A stretch of DNA of 64,000 nucleotides from Marinicella litoralis (GTDB taxonomy: Bacteria > Pseudomonadota > Gammaproteobacteria > Xanthomonadales > Marinicellaceae). A program made the translations under genes and the position numbers. Shown here piece after piece: positions 7,681-17,912 of this stretch (positions are counted from its first letter, which is position 1; each line of letters begins with the position of its first letter). The notes under the pieces are model-generated. The model saw only the letters and a list, made by a program, of their open reading frames with translations. It did not search any database and was not told where the DNA came from. The stretch is taken from the NCBI RefSeq assembly GCF_002591915.1, contig NZ_NIHB01000001.1, forward strand, positions 28,958 to 92,957. The letters are read 5' to 3'.

Positions 7681-8864
7681 TCAGCAACGTATTCAAAGTG
7701 GTCTTCCTCAAAGAGGTGACAGAAAACCTAAGAGACAAGCGAACCATCATGTCTTCTTTGGTCATGAGTGCTGTATTTGGTCCACTGTTCATGCTTGGAC
7801 TGATTCACATGATGACCAACATCAGTAAAGGCAAAGCCGAAGAACAACTAGAACTTCCGGTCATCAATATGGAAGGTGCACAGAACTTAGAGAAACATTT
7901 GCTCAGTCAAGGTGTGAAAATATTGACCCTGGGTGAGAAGTCACCTGAACAGAGCATCTTGGACAAAGACCATGATGTTATTTTAGAAATTGACGAGAGC
8001 TATGCTGATTCATTCACTCAAGGACAACCGGCCAAAGTCAAATTGTATTTTGACGGTTCGGCCAAAGGCTCCACCAATATATCAGTAAGAAAAGCCAGGT
8101 CCATCATCAATGGCTACTCTTCCAGCATTGGTGCCATCAGGCTCCAGCTGCGCGGCGTCTCTCCCAGTATCATGAAAGCCGTCAGTATTGAAAATCATGA
8201 CCAAGCATCGGTTCAATCCAAAGGTGCGCAGTTTATGAACTTCTTGCCATACTTTTTGATCATTATTTTGTTTTCTGGAAGCATGTATTTGGCCATCGAT
8301 ACCACGGCTGGAGAAAAAGAAAGGAAATCACTAGAACCTTTGTTCCTCAACCCTGTCAGCAGAAAAGAAATTTTAGCGGGCAAGTTGGCAGCCACCATCA
8401 CTTTTGGGGTGATCACTTTAATCCTCAGCATCATCGTATTTAAGCTAACCATTCCTTTTTACCCGATGAAAGCAATGGGGATCAGCCTAGAATTGGGATT
8501 CTCAAAACTCATTACCATGGTTTTGGTTTTGATGCCGTTGGCCGTTGTGGCCGGTGCCATCCAAACCATCATTGCCTCATTCAGTAAGTCATTCAAGGAA
8601 GCACAAACCTATGTCGGCCTGCTGATATTGATCCCAATGGTGCCGAGCATGGTGTTGATGTTTTTATCGATCAAAGAAAAACTTTGGATGATGGCCATTC
8701 CCATTTTGAATCAAAATTTAATCATCAATCAAATCATCAGAGGCGAAGAACCAGGTCTTGCTGCCATTTTGGTCACTGTTTTTGGAACACTATTCTTTGG
8801 CTTGATACTTGCATCGATTGCAGTGAGGTTGTATAACAAAGAAAGTATGTTATTTGCGGATTGA
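7677..8864 (+). CDS. natB: ABC exporter permease, NatB-like
   Basis: A 395-residue membrane protein with the ABC-2 type layout: one N-terminal span (about 25-45), a large extracytoplasmic domain (about 50-180), then five or so hydrophobic segments from about 185 to the end, with AGEKERKSLEPLFLNPVSRKEI as the coupling-helix-like signature typical of NatB and related permeases. It is coupled to natA by an ATGA overlap, and its TGA lies 2 bases before the next ATG. Together they should form a NatAB exporter. Confidence 0.85.
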   Translation: MISNVFKVVFLKEVTENLRDKRTIMSSLVMSAVFGPLFMLGLIHMMTNISKGKAEEQLELPVINMEGAQNLEKHLLSQGVKILTLGEKSPEQSILDKDHDVILEIDESYADSFTQGQPAKVKLYFDGSAKGSTNISVRKARSIINGYSSSIGAIRLQLRGVSPSIMKAVSIENHDQASVQSKGAQFMNFLPYFLIIILFSGSMYLAIDTTAGEKERKSLEPLFLNPVSRKEILAGKLAATITFGVITLILSIIVFKLTIPFYPMKAMGISLELGFSKLITMVLVLMPLAVVAGAIQTIIASFSKSFKEAQTYVGLLILIPMVPSMVLMFLSIKEKLWMMAIPILNQNLIINQIIRGEEPGLAAILVTVFGTLFFGLILASIAVRLYNKESMLFAD

Positions 8865-8866
8865 TT

Positions 8867-9400
8867 ATGAACAAACATGGTTTAATATTGGGCTTACTGG
8901 TTGTTGCAACTTGGGCACAAGCTGCCGAAGAGAAAAAAACGATATATAAATACACCGATGAAAAGGGTGTCACCCATTACTCTGAAACCAAGCCAAACGA
9001 AAACTACAAGGAAGCTGACTTACCTCAGCTTTCTGTCGTTCCCTCAACCCCGATAAAAAACACTGCCAGCAGCAGTTCCAGTACCGAAGCAGTTGATCCT
9101 TCGGTGGTCACTGAATTTGAAATCCTGTCTCCAAGCAATGAACAAAACATTTGGGGCAGTGGCAATAAATTAACTGCCACGGTGACCGGTTTAACTGAGG
9201 CGCAACAAGAAATTTATACCATTCAGTTTTCAATCGATGGGGAAAAACAAAAACCCTCTGATCAACGCACCCAAACTTTTCAGAACATTCACCGAGGTGA
9301 ACACACTGTACAAGCCTTCCTATTGAATAAATTCACTTTAAAACAAGTCAGAAAAACCAACACAGTCACTTTTTACATGCATCAACATTCAATTAAATAG
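8867..9400 (+). CDS. periplasmic DUF4124-domain protein
   Basis: A 177-residue protein with signal peptide (MNKHGLILGLLVVATWAQAA) and then a DUF4124 domain, YKYTDEKGVTHYSETKP, at about 26-45, a short Tyr/Trp-rich beta motif common in gammaproteobacterial envelope proteins. A Ser-rich linker (SSSSS) leads to an Ig-like C-terminal part with TVTGLTEAQQEIYTIQFSID. ATG 8867 is preferred to a TTG two codons earlier. It follows natB by 2 bases and probably shares its transcript. No function is established. Confidence 0.75.
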   Translation: MNKHGLILGLLVVATWAQAAEEKKTIYKYTDEKGVTHYSETKPNENYKEADLPQLSVVPSTPIKNTASSSSSTEAVDPSVVTEFEILSPSNEQNIWGSGNKLTATVTGLTEAQQEIYTIQFSIDGEKQKPSDQRTQTFQNIHRGEHTVQAFLLNKFTLKQVRKTNTVTFYMHQHSIK

Positions 9401-9445
9401 TCAATACAGTCATTAACCACCTTATTGAATGAAAGTTGAAACCAT

Positions 9446-9952
9446 ATGACTGAAATCTTACTGGGCTTGTTAATTGGCTTGCTGCTGACGCATGCTTTGC
9501 GGTTAAAGTCCTGGGTAGTCAGCATGACTTTGTTGTTACTGACCAGCTCCGTATTGGCGGCTGAATTGACAGCTGTTCATGCCGTTATGCCTTTTGTTTC
9601 TGTTTTATTGTTACTGGCTGTAAACGTTCTTCTCAACCAAAATCAATTTGCCTTCGGCGACCTGTTGGCACTGAATTTATTGCTGTTGTTTCATGTGATA
9701 GCTGGCTACGTCAGCCCACACAGCATCCTGATAATAATCAGTCTTTTTGCTTTGGTCTATACAAGCATTCGAATCATCAGAAAACAAGCATGGCTCAATG
9801 CACTGTTGCTGTTGTTGATGGTGTTGTGGAGCTTGCTGGTAGAACCCGCTTTTTGGCATTTCATGGCTTACGCTTTCTGGATATTGCTGTTATTCAAACA
9901 ACAACACCAATTGATCAGTGACCAACAATTCACATCTCAAGCCAAAGGGTAG
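9446..9952 (+). CDS. small integral membrane protein of unknown function (168 aa)
   Basis: An extremely Leu-rich protein with about six hydrophobic segments over residues 3-155 and a polar Gln-rich tail. No conserved motif that I recognise. It follows the DUF4124 gene by 45 bases on the same strand and may be part of the same unit. The start ATG 9446 is the first in frame. Confidence 0.6.
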   Translation: MTEILLGLLIGLLLTHALRLKSWVVSMTLLLLTSSVLAAELTAVHAVMPFVSVLLLLAVNVLLNQNQFAFGDLLALNLLLLFHVIAGYVSPHSILIIISLFALVYTSIRIIRKQAWLNALLLLLMVLWSLLVEPAFWHFMAYAFWILLLFKQQHQLISDQQFTSQAKG

Positions 9953-10127
9953 TTAAACCTGGTTTAACTTGTCACAGCGTCTAGGCAATGTCCTCAACTC
10001 CAATAATTAAACATGTCAGTTTTAAATAGTGCCATAGAATAAATGGCAACATTGAAAGCAACATTTACTGAAGCAGACGGTGAGATTATCAGTTAAAATA
10101 TCGCTACTTTAATAAAAAAATAAGCCC

Positions 10128-11834
10128 ATGAGAACCACAGCTTTTCATTTAGTCACCCGCAAGGAAACCCCACAAGACGCTGAGATCATTTCTCACCAAC
10201 TGATGATCAGAACTGGTATGATCCGAAAACTAGGAGCCGGACTGTATACTTGGGCACCCTTGGGCTTAAAAGTTTTACAAAAAATTGAAAACATCATCCG
10301 CGAAGAAATGAATGCAGCCGGCGCATTGGAAATGTTAATGCCAGCGGTTCAACCAAAAGAATTGTGGCAAGAAACCGGACGCATTGAAGATTTTGGCGGA
10401 CAACTATTGGCCATTCATGACCGTGCTGAAAGGGACTACTTTTTTGGCCCAACCCATGAAGAAGTGATCACAGATTTCGTGCGCAATGAAGTCAATTCAT
10501 ACAAACAACTGCCCATTAATTTCTATCAAATTCAAACCAAGTTCAGAGATGAAATCAGGCCTCGATTTGGGGTGATGCGCTCACGAGAATTCATCATGAA
10601 AGACGCGTATTCATTTCACTTGAATCACGAGTCACTGGTAGAAACTTATGAAAAAATGAAACTAGCGTATACCAACATCATCAGCCGCATAGGCTTGGAT
10701 TTTAGGTGTGTATTGGCAGATTCAGGTGCCATTGGTGGCTCTGGATCACAAGAATTTCATGTCATCGCGGACTCTGGCGAAGACGCCATCATGTATTCAG
10801 AAACCGGAGAATATGCTGCCAATTTAGAAAAATGTGAAGCCGTAGGTTTGCTTGACAGTCGAGCAGCAGCCACGGCTGAAATCGAAAAAATCCATACCCC
10901 GGAACAAAAAACCATAGATTCTGTTGCTGCCTTTTTGCAGGTGGACAAAACCCAAACAATCAAAACTTTGTTGGTTGCAGGCGTTGATGAACCAGTTGCA
11001 TTGGTGGTGCGTGGTGACCACAGTTTGAATGAAGTCAAAGCAAATAACCTGGCCAGTGTTGCATCGCCTTTGAGGATGCTAGATGATGATGAAATCAAAG
11101 CCGTTGCCGGCTGTGATGCAGGTTCGATCGGCGTAAAAGGGTTCAAAGGTCATGTGGTGGTTGACCGCACGGTTGCTAATATGAGCGACTTTATTTGTGG
11201 CGCCAACGAAAACGACTACCATTTCACAGGTGTCAATTGGGACCGAGATGCGTCATTTGATGAAATACAAGACATTCGAGATGCACAAGTTGGTGATCCC
11301 AGTCCTGATGGTGTTGGTACATTAAATGTCGCCAGAGGTATTGAGGTGGGTCATATATTTCAATTGGGCAACAAATATTCTAAAGCCATGAATGCTGTGG
11401 TATTGAATGAGCAAGGCAAATCACAAGCCATGGAAATGGGCTGTTATGGTATGGGCGTAACCCGCATGGTTGCCGCTGCCATAGAACAAAACCACGATGA
11501 CAAAGGCATCATTTGGCCAGCCAATATTGCACCCTTTGCAGTGGCTATTTTGCCCATGAATTACCAAAAATCTGAACGGGTGCGTAGAACAGCAGATGAA
11601 CTGTATGAATCTTTAACTTCACAAGGCATTGAAGTCATTTTGGATGACAGGAAAGTCAGGCCCGGTTTTATGATGTCGGATTTTGAGTTGTTGGGCATTC
11701 CTCACCAAGTCATCATAGGCGACCGTGCTTTGGATGAAAATGAAGTGGAGTATCGCAACCGCACAGACATGGAATCAATCAGAGTAAGCCGTGATACAAT
11801 CAATGACTTCTTAGCCGAACAAATCAAGGCATGA
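10128..11834 (+). CDS. proS: prolyl-tRNA synthetase
   Basis: A 568-residue class II aminoacyl-tRNA synthetase charging tRNA-Pro. The N-terminus ([25 protein letters not shown]) and class II motif 2 ([17 protein letters not shown], about 145) match the bacterial ProS type. Residues about 230-400 are the inserted YbaK-like editing domain that deacylates Ala-tRNA-Pro; motif 3 [10 protein letters not shown] and the C-terminal anticodon-binding domain follow. Length equals that of E. coli ProS (572). The stop overlaps the start of a methyltransferase gene by 4 bases. Confidence 0.97.
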   Translation: MRTTAFHLVTRKETPQDAEIISHQLMIRTGMIRKLGAGLYTWAPLGLKVLQKIENIIREEMNAAGALEMLMPAVQPKELWQETGRIEDFGGQLLAIHDRAERDYFFGPTHEEVITDFVRNEVNSYKQLPINFYQIQTKFRDEIRPRFGVMRSREFIMKDAYSFHLNHESLVETYEKMKLAYTNIISRIGLDFRCVLADSGAIGGSGSQEFHVIADSGEDAIMYSETGEYAANLEKCEAVGLLDSRAAATAEIEKIHTPEQKTIDSVAAFLQVDKTQTIKTLLVAGVDEPVALVVRGDHSLNEVKANNLASVASPLRMLDDDEIKAVAGCDAGSIGVKGFKGHVVVDRTVANMSDFICGANENDYHFTGVNWDRDASFDEIQDIRDAQVGDPSPDGVGTLNVARGIEVGHIFQLGNKYSKAMNAVVLNEQGKSQAMEMGCYGMGVTRMVAAAIEQNHDDKGIIWPANIAPFAVAILPMNYQKSERVRRTADELYESLTSQGIEVILDDRKVRPGFMMSDFELLGIPHQVIIGDRALDENEVEYRNRTDMESIRVSRDTINDFLAEQIKA

Positions 11835-12415
11835 CTAAAAAAGTAACAAACTCATTGAAGGACTCCGCCTTGTTTTTAAAACATGCCTTGAAATCCCCGA
11901 TGCAGGTTGCTTACTTCATGCCCTCATCCCCCTGGCTGATTGATCAAATAGCCAAATGCGCCCATTTGCACGACGCCAAACACATCATGGAACTGGGCCC
12001 TGGAACCGGAGGAACCACCAAAGGCATCCTCAAATACATGCAAGATGATGCCCAATTAATCAGTGTGGAGATCAATCAGAAATTCATTGATCATATAGAA
12101 AAAACCATAGACGACAAACGCCTTTCCATGAACAACAAAGGCGCTCAAAACCTGGTTGAAATCATGGATGAATATGACTGGGAATCTGCTGATGTCATCA
12201 TTTCAGGCATCCCATTCACCACCTTGCCTAAAGGCATGGACAAAGCCATCATGCAATCGATATATGATGCACTCAAACCAGGTGGTATTTTCTTGGCCTA
12301 TCAGTTGAGAGACCATGTCAGCAAATTGGCTCAACCACTTTTTGGTGATTACACCTTTAAAAAAATCGAATTCAAAAACATCCCACCGATGCGAATCTAT
12401 ACTTGGATGAAGTGA
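11831..12415 (+). CDS. class I SAM-dependent methyltransferase, PmtA-like
   Basis: A 194-residue Rossmann methyltransferase. The SAM motif [10 protein letters not shown] lies at 54-63, acidic residue in SVEINQ binds the ribose, and SGIPFTTLP around 125 replaces the NPPY-type motif. This arrangement resembles bacterial phospholipid N-methyltransferases (PmtA) and KsgA-like proteins. A phosphatidylethanolamine substrate is plausible but not shown. It is translationally coupled to proS by an ATGA overlap; this looks like shared transcription rather than shared function. Confidence 0.75.
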   Translation: MTKKVTNSLKDSALFLKHALKSPMQVAYFMPSSPWLIDQIAKCAHLHDAKHIMELGPGTGGTTKGILKYMQDDAQLISVEINQKFIDHIEKTIDDKRLSMNNKGAQNLVEIMDEYDWESADVIISGIPFTTLPKGMDKAIMQSIYDALKPGGIFLAYQLRDHVSKLAQPLFGDYTFKKIEFKNIPPMRIYTWMK

Positions 12416-12451
12416 TTTGTTTGCTTTGACCCTTTCCACACAAGCATACAG

Positions 12452-13174
12452 ATGAAAACCATTGGTCTATTGGGTGGCATGAGCTGGGAAAGTACTCAGG
12501 TTTATTATCGACAATTGAACCAACTCATCAACCAACAACTGGGTGGTTTGCATTCTGCTGAATTGGTTTTGGTGAATGTCGATTTCGAGCCAATAGAAAA
12601 ACTGATGGTCCAAGGCGAATGGGCTCAAATTGCTGATATTCTGATCAAACATTGTTTACAAATTCAAGCCGCTGGTGCTGACTTCCTGCTGATTGCCACC
12701 AACACCATGCATCAATTGTGCCAGCCCATCGAACAAGCCCTTGACATTCCTTTGCTGCACATAGCCGATGCGGTTGGACAAGACATCAGTTTACAGAACA
12801 AACAAAAAGTGGGCTTATTGGGCACTGAATTCACCATGGAGCAGGCGTTTTATCATGAACGCTTGTCGACTCAATTTGGCATTGAAACAATCACCCCAAA
12901 CCAGGTTGATCGAACAACCATCAACCAAATCATCTTCAAAGAATTGTGCCAAGGCATTTTCAGTGAATCAGCCAAACAATGTTACTTGGCAATCATTGAC
13001 AAATTGGCCGCGCAAGGCGCCGAAGCCGTGGTATTGGCATGTACTGAAATCGGCTTGCTGATCAATCAAACAGACAGCAAAGTACCCTTGATAGATGCCA
13101 CTGAAAGTCACATCAGAAAAGCCGTCCAATTGGCCACAACAGACCAGACCAGCATTAATACATTTTCAATGTAA
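12452..13174 (+). CDS. ygeA: aspartate/glutamate racemase family protein, YgeA-like
   Basis: A 240-residue cofactor-independent amino-acid racemase. The N-terminus MKTIGLLGGMSWEST and the QLGGLHSAELVLVNVDFEPIE segment closely match E. coli YgeA. The second catalytic Cys is present in VLACTEIG (about 195), while the first catalytic position is Thr (T83 in ATNTMH) as in YgeA-type enzymes rather than Cys. Such racemases make D-amino acids or broad racemates. It follows the methyltransferase gene by 36 bases on the same strand. Confidence 0.88.
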   Translation: MKTIGLLGGMSWESTQVYYRQLNQLINQQLGGLHSAELVLVNVDFEPIEKLMVQGEWAQIADILIKHCLQIQAAGADFLLIATNTMHQLCQPIEQALDIPLLHIADAVGQDISLQNKQKVGLLGTEFTMEQAFYHERLSTQFGIETITPNQVDRTTINQIIFKELCQGIFSESAKQCYLAIIDKLAAQGAEAVVLACTEIGLLINQTDSKVPLIDATESHIRKAVQLATTDQTSINTFSM

Positions 13175-13337
13175 TTGAAATTTTGTGACTGGTTCAATGG
13201 CCAGCAAAACGGGGTGGCGGCCATGCTGTCTTGGTTTTATGTTTGTATTTTCTGTTAACCTTCAATACGCGGTGAACCCTTTAATTTAATAACCACATGG
13301 GTGTTCCCAAACCACTCTTTTTGGTTAAAATTCAGCC

Positions 13338-14009
13338 ATGAACTATTTTTTCAGAGAACTCAAAGAGCTGTATATGGCATGGCTTGCGATGCTGACCTTT
13401 TACGCCTACCCCAAATGGCTGGTCAACCGCACCCAGCAACACCACAATGCCATTGAATTTTCCATGCAAAATGTGAAGAAATCGATTGCCTTGATGGTCA
13501 TCATCATCACGGTATTGTCCTTGATATTTTCAACTTTTGAGTTTGTTCAGGACAACGAGAAACCAGGAGAAATTTTTGCGGTGCTGTTGGTTCATGGTGC
13601 CATATCGTCTCTCATCGTGGCATTGCTTGCTTGGTTGGGCTTAAAAAACCGGCATCAGGTTGGTTTATTGATTGGCTGGTTTATATTGGTTTATTGGATC
13701 CCATTATGGCTATGGAATATGGTGTTCGAAATTCATGTTGGATTCTCAGTTGAACACAACACCCATTTGTTTTTGCAACTGGCTCATGACGAATCGTTGC
13801 TTGATTGGCACATGTATTTTCTTGGCATTATTTGGGTTCATGCCACGGCCGTTGCTGTCTATGGGATACGCCACTTGCTCAATGTCAATTCCAGGTACTT
13901 GAGCTTTTTGGTCTTGTTGTCATCCATCTTGTACCTGTGTTCTTTTTTGTTGTTGCATCGCACGCATAAAACGGTGGAAGTCATCTACTTAATATTTGGC
14001 ATGGGTTAA
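13338..14009 (+). CDS. integral membrane protein, possibly Yip1-like (223 aa)
   Basis: About five to six hydrophobic segments (roughly 50-70, 80-105, 112-135, 155-175, 183-205) after an amphipathic N-terminus with YPKWLVNRTQQ. The layout and size recall Yip1/DUF1282 family membrane proteins, but I see no decisive motif. It lies alone, 160 bases past the racemase gene and 90 before a secreted protein gene. Function unknown. Confidence 0.6.
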   Translation: MNYFFRELKELYMAWLAMLTFYAYPKWLVNRTQQHHNAIEFSMQNVKKSIALMVIIITVLSLIFSTFEFVQDNEKPGEIFAVLLVHGAISSLIVALLAWLGLKNRHQVGLLIGWFILVYWIPLWLWNMVFEIHVGFSVEHNTHLFLQLAHDESLLDWHMYFLGIIWVHATAVAVYGIRHLLNVNSRYLSFLVLLSSILYLCSFLLLHRTHKTVEVIYLIFGMG

Positions 14010-14102
14010 TGACATAAACTGAACATTAATTTTCATAATTTGTAACCTTTGGCAGTTACCAAGCCTATAAGTTTTCATATCTAATAGTTACAGGAGCCAA
14101 TT

Positions 14103-14993
14103 ATGAAGCACACATTACTCACAATCACCTTTTTAATCACCTTGTCCTTTACCAGCCAAGCCGTTTCTTATGACAAAGCCAATTGGTACGTCAGCGTAGA
14201 TGTAAGCCAAGTCCGCAGTAAAATCATTCCCTTATTACCACAAGCAAAAAGTGCCCGCATTCAATTTTCAATCAACAAACATTTGCCACCTGAAGTTCAA
14301 CAAATCAGTCTTTATGGCCACAGTGAGGTTGAAGATGACCTCTCTCTGGTTATCAATGGTGACTTTGCCACATTCGAACTCAACAACTATATCAACAACC
14401 TGATGTACTTGGTTCCAGCCGAAGAAGACATCACTGTGGCCCTGTTTGACACCCATAAATACCAAGGCAGCCTCATTGAACAGTATAAAGTCGCGGATGA
14501 CGATGAATCCAAAGCTTTCTACAGCGCCAAAATAAACAGTGACTTGATTGTGGTTAGTTTAGAGCAAGAAGAAATTAAAAACTGGATCGATCAGAAGTAC
14601 AACAGTCACGAGTTGAAAAATTCTGGGCTGGTATCGGTGTTGGTTAACATTGAATCTGCCATGGCACACATGGGTGCTGATTTAAGCAGCAACAGGCAAT
14701 CATTCAATTCAGCGATGTTCCAAAAAATAACTCAATTTTCTGCCAGCGTATTCGAATCAAGCGAGCACTTAGCCATCGATGCGGCGCTGAGTACCGCCGA
14801 TGAAGCCACCGCCAAGCAACTTGAACAGGTTCTCAATGGACTGATTGCAATGAATGCCTTGTCGAATTTAGACCAAGACAAGCCGTTAATGTCTGCATTG
14901 ATGTCTAACTTATCCATCAGTAACCAGGGCAATGCGCTGTTAGTTTCAAGTCAATTCGCACTCAGTTTAATACCTGAAATCAATCTGGATTGA
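14103..14993 (+). CDS. secreted protein of unknown function, first gene of ECF cluster 1
   Basis: A 296-residue exported protein: signal peptide MKHTLLTITFLITLSFTSQA, then a mixed alpha/beta sequence with no lipobox and no membrane span. The start has a good AGGAG 6 bases upstream. It has no Cys in its mature part and no motif I recognise. It ends 12 bases before an ECF sigma factor gene on the same strand, so it may be a target or a sensor partner of that sigma factor (inference from position). Homologues would be needed to name it. Confidence 0.65.
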   Translation: MKHTLLTITFLITLSFTSQAVSYDKANWYVSVDVSQVRSKIIPLLPQAKSARIQFSINKHLPPEVQQISLYGHSEVEDDLSLVINGDFATFELNNYINNLMYLVPAEEDITVALFDTHKYQGSLIEQYKVADDDESKAFYSAKINSDLIVVSLEQEEIKNWIDQKYNSHELKNSGLVSVLVNIESAMAHMGADLSSNRQSFNSAMFQKITQFSASVFESSEHLAIDAALSTADEATAKQLEQVLNGLIAMNALSNLDQDKPLMSALMSNLSISNQGNALLVSSQFALSLIPEINLD

Positions 14994-15005
14994 TGCGCCC
15001 ATCGC

Positions 15006-15536
15006 ATGAACGAACAACAACTCATCAGTAAAGCTCAACAAGGAGCCACCGATTGTTTTACCCAATTGGTGGCTTGCTACCAAGCACGACTATACAGTTA
15101 TTTGCTGGCTCGTTGTCAAAACAGTTATGATGCCGATGATGTGCTACAAGAAACTTTTTTCAGTGCCTATAAATACCTGAAAACTTACGACGCCCAATGG
15201 CAATTCAGTACTTGGTTATTCACCATTGCCAGACGCATCTTAAGCAATCTAAAAACGATATACCATGTAGCCATTGATGCCATCTCAGGTCATGAGTGCG
15301 TCAGCGAAATAGATCCCTATGTGCTAGACCGCAACAACATCTGGAACATCATCAAACAGGATTTATCACCCAACTGTTATGATGTTTTGTGGTTTTTCTA
15401 TATGGAACAAGCCAGCATCAAAGAAATTGCCCACATCATGAATCAATCGGAATCATGGGTGAAAACCAATTTACATCGCAGTAAAATGAAACTCAGTAAC
15501 AACTCAGCACTTGAGCTGATGTTAGCCAAAGAATGA
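15006..15536 (+). CDS. ECF RNA polymerase sigma factor
   Basis: A 176-residue sigma70 family regulator. Region 2 spans about 5-75 (FTQLVACYQARLYSYLLARC ... DADDVLQETFFSAYKYL ... FSTWLFTIARR) with the core-binding and -10 recognition helices; region 4 spans about 115-170 (WFFYMEQASIKEIAHIMNQS ... VKTNLHRSKMKL), the -35 helix-turn-helix. Region 3 is absent, as usual in ECF factors. A membrane protein gene starts 1 base after its stop and probably encodes the anti-sigma factor. Target promoters unknown. Confidence 0.88.
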   Translation: MNEQQLISKAQQGATDCFTQLVACYQARLYSYLLARCQNSYDADDVLQETFFSAYKYLKTYDAQWQFSTWLFTIARRILSNLKTIYHVAIDAISGHECVSEIDPYVLDRNNIWNIIKQDLSPNCYDVLWFFYMEQASIKEIAHIMNQSESWVKTNLHRSKMKLSNNSALELMLAKE

Positions 15537-15537
15537 C

Positions 15538-15927
15538 ATGAAAAAGCAATTAGAAACACAATTACGGAATGACGGACAACACATCAGAATGCTGGCCCAA
15601 GATCGATTGGCAACGCTTGATTTGAATCAGAAAATTCTGGATGGCATTGATGCCAAGAAAAACCCCGCAAACAGCAAGCGAATCAAATATTTAAGTTTGG
15701 CTGCGGTGCTTTGTTTGTCTGTTTTGTTGGGATCATTGATACAGGAACATGGTCCAAAAAATCAAGTCACCCCGACAAGTCAACTCAAAATCAGCGCCTC
15801 ACTGAACCAAAAAATCAAACAAATTCCAGCATCCATTGAACAAAACATCAATCAACCGCTGCAAGATGAACAACAAGCCATCATCAGTGATTTAAAAGCC
15901 TTGAAACAACAGTTGTTGTCTATTTGA
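15538..15927 (+). CDS. membrane-anchored putative anti-sigma factor (129 aa)
   Basis: Short cytoplasmic N-terminus (about 1-48), one membrane span at about 50-70 (LSLAAVLCLSVLLGSLI), and a periplasmic helical tail rich in Gln/Lys (coiled-coil like). No zinc-binding anti-sigma motif (HxxxCxxC) is visible, so assignment rests on topology and on lying 1 base past the ECF sigma gene. Convergent with yheS. Confidence 0.6.
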   Translation: MKKQLETQLRNDGQHIRMLAQDRLATLDLNQKILDGIDAKKNPANSKRIKYLSLAAVLCLSVLLGSLIQEHGPKNQVTPTSQLKISASLNQKIKQIPASIEQNINQPLQDEQQAIISDLKALKQQLLSI

Positions 15928-15972
15928 ATAGGTGGTCACAAAAACACATGGCCGTTGAATAACGACTTTGAT

Positions 15973-17835
15973 TCAATCTTCTAATTGTTCACTGAGTTCC
16001 AACCACTCGGCTTCATAGTCATCTAATTCGCTTTTGAGTTTTTGCGATCGATTCATGCATTGTTGTAAGTCAAGGGCATTTTCAGGCAGGTACATTTCAT
16101 CAGAACCAAGTTGAGCTGTGACATCGACCAGTTTTTGAGTGTGCTGATCGATCAGCTTTTCTAGTTTTTGCAACCTGTTCTTGGCCGCTTTATTGGCTTT
16201 GTGGTCTTGTTTTTTGTTGATGGGAACGATGTTGTTTTCTTGGTTTTCTTCGGCTTCGGCCTGTTTGATTTGGGCTTTGATAAAACCCTGATACTCATCC
16301 AAGTCTCCATCAAAAGGATGGATTTGTCCTCGATCGATATAAACCATTTCATCAATCACCGAATTCAACATGTGCTTGTCATGTGAGACCAAAATCACCG
16401 CACCTTCATAACTCTGCAAAGCAAAACTGATGGCATCCCGCATGTTTAAATCCAAGTGATTGGTCGGTTCATCCAGTAACAACAAATCAGGTTTCTGGTA
16501 AACAATCAAAGCCAAAGCCAAACGGGCTTTTTCGCCACCGGAGAATGGCGCAATCGGTGAATCGGCCTTTTCACCTTGAAAACCAAAACCACCGAGGAAA
16601 TTTTTAATGCTTTGTTCGGTGGCATCTTTATCCAGCTGAATCACATGTTCGATACAACTGCTGTTCAGGTCCAGTTGTTCTAATTGGTGCTGGGCAAAAT
16701 AACCGATGTGCAGGTCTTTGGCCGTTTTCAGCACCCCTTTTTGTAATTCTTTTTCACCTGACATGGCCTTAATCAAAGTCGATTTACCGGCTCCATTGCG
16801 TCCCAACAAGCCAATCCGCGCACCCGCCGTGACAGAGAAATTCAAATCTTTGAATATTTTATGTTCACCATAAGCAATATCAGCATGTTCCAATTCGACA
16901 ATTTGATGGCGTAAATTTTGACAAGGATAAAATTCAAAATGAAATGGGTTTTCAACTTGTGCAGCAGCGATGGTGTCCATCCTTTCCAATGCTTTCAAGC
17001 GACTCTGTGCCTGTTTGGCTTTACTGGCTTTGTAACGGAAACGATCCACATAAGACTGCATGTGAGCGATGTGCTTTTGTTGTTTTTCAAACATCGCTTG
17101 TTGTAATGCCAGTCGCTCCATGCGGGTTTTCTCAAAAGCCGAATAGTTACCGGTATACAAAGTCAGTTTTTCATGCTCAATGTGCAAAATGTGTTTCACC
17201 ACGCCATCCAAGAAATCTCGATCATGGGAAATCAACACCAACGTCCCTTCATATCGTTTCAACCAATCTTGTAACCAAACCACCGCTTCTAAATCCAAGT
17301 GATTGGTCGGCTCATCCAACAACAATAAATCTGATGGGCACATCAAAGCTTGCGCCAGATTCAATCGCATACGCCAACCACCAGAGAACGATTTAACCGA
17401 CTTGAGCTCTTCACCTACAGCAAAGCCCAAACCGTGTAACAAGCGCCCTGCTTTGGCGTGAGCGGCATAACCGCCAATGCTTTCCATTTCTGCATACAGC
17501 TCGCCTAACTTTTCATGTTGTTCAGCTTCTGTGGCTGTAGCCATTTTTTGTTCAACTTGACGAAACACCACATCACCATCTAGCACATAATCCAGTGCCG
17601 ATTGTTCCAAGGCGGGTGTTTCTTGTTTGACATGAGCGATTTGCCAATGTTTTGGCACACTACAATCACCTTGGTCAGCATGCAGTTGATTCATCAATAA
17701 TGCGAACAAGCTTGATTTGCCAGTACCATTGGCACCCGTCAAACCGACTTTCTGTCCAGGATGAATGCTCAAACTCGCTTCTTCAAACAGTATTTTGTGC
17801 CCGCGGCGCAGCGATAAATTGGTCAATTGAATCAT
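15973..17835 (-). CDS. yheS: ABC-F family ATPase YheS
   Basis: A 620-residue soluble protein with two ABC ATPase domains and no membrane part, the ABC-F architecture of ribosome-associated translation factors. First Walker A GANGTGKSS (34-42) and second GRNGAGKST (near 340); both signatures (SFSGGWRMR and FSGGEKARL) and both Walker B/LLLDEPTNHLDL motifs are intact. The linker about 240-300 carries the charged ABC-F insertion. The start region (RRGHKILFEEASLSIHPGQK) and DYVLDGD segment match E. coli YheS rather than Uup or EttA. A C-terminal coiled coil (about 545-620) ends the protein. Transcribed alone. Confidence 0.9.
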   Translation of the reverse strand: MIQLTNLSLRRGHKILFEEASLSIHPGQKVGLTGANGTGKSSLFALLMNQLHADQGDCSVPKHWQIAHVKQETPALEQSALDYVLDGDVVFRQVEQKMATATEAEQHEKLGELYAEMESIGGYAAHAKAGRLLHGLGFAVGEELKSVKSFSGGWRMRLNLAQALMCPSDLLLLDEPTNHLDLEAVVWLQDWLKRYEGTLVLISHDRDFLDGVVKHILHIEHEKLTLYTGNYSAFEKTRMERLALQQAMFEKQQKHIAHMQSYVDRFRYKASKAKQAQSRLKALERMDTIAAAQVENPFHFEFYPCQNLRHQIVELEHADIAYGEHKIFKDLNFSVTAGARIGLLGRNGAGKSTLIKAMSGEKELQKGVLKTAKDLHIGYFAQHQLEQLDLNSSCIEHVIQLDKDATEQSIKNFLGGFGFQGEKADSPIAPFSGGEKARLALALIVYQKPDLLLLDEPTNHLDLNMRDAISFALQSYEGAVILVSHDKHMLNSVIDEMVYIDRGQIHPFDGDLDEYQGFIKAQIKQAEAEENQENNIVPINKKQDHKANKAAKNRLQKLEKLIDQHTQKLVDVTAQLGSDEMYLPENALDLQQCMNRSQKLKSELDDYEAEWLELSEQLED

Positions 17836-17912
17836 AGCGCGACATTCTGGCTGAGCCTTGCAAGAAAATCAATTATAATCATGGCTTAGCCACAAAAGAG
17901 CTTAAGAAAATC

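Noticed and set aside
16918-17396. Open frames on the plus strand inside yheS
   Set aside because: Shadows of a clearly coding ABC-F gene on the other strand.
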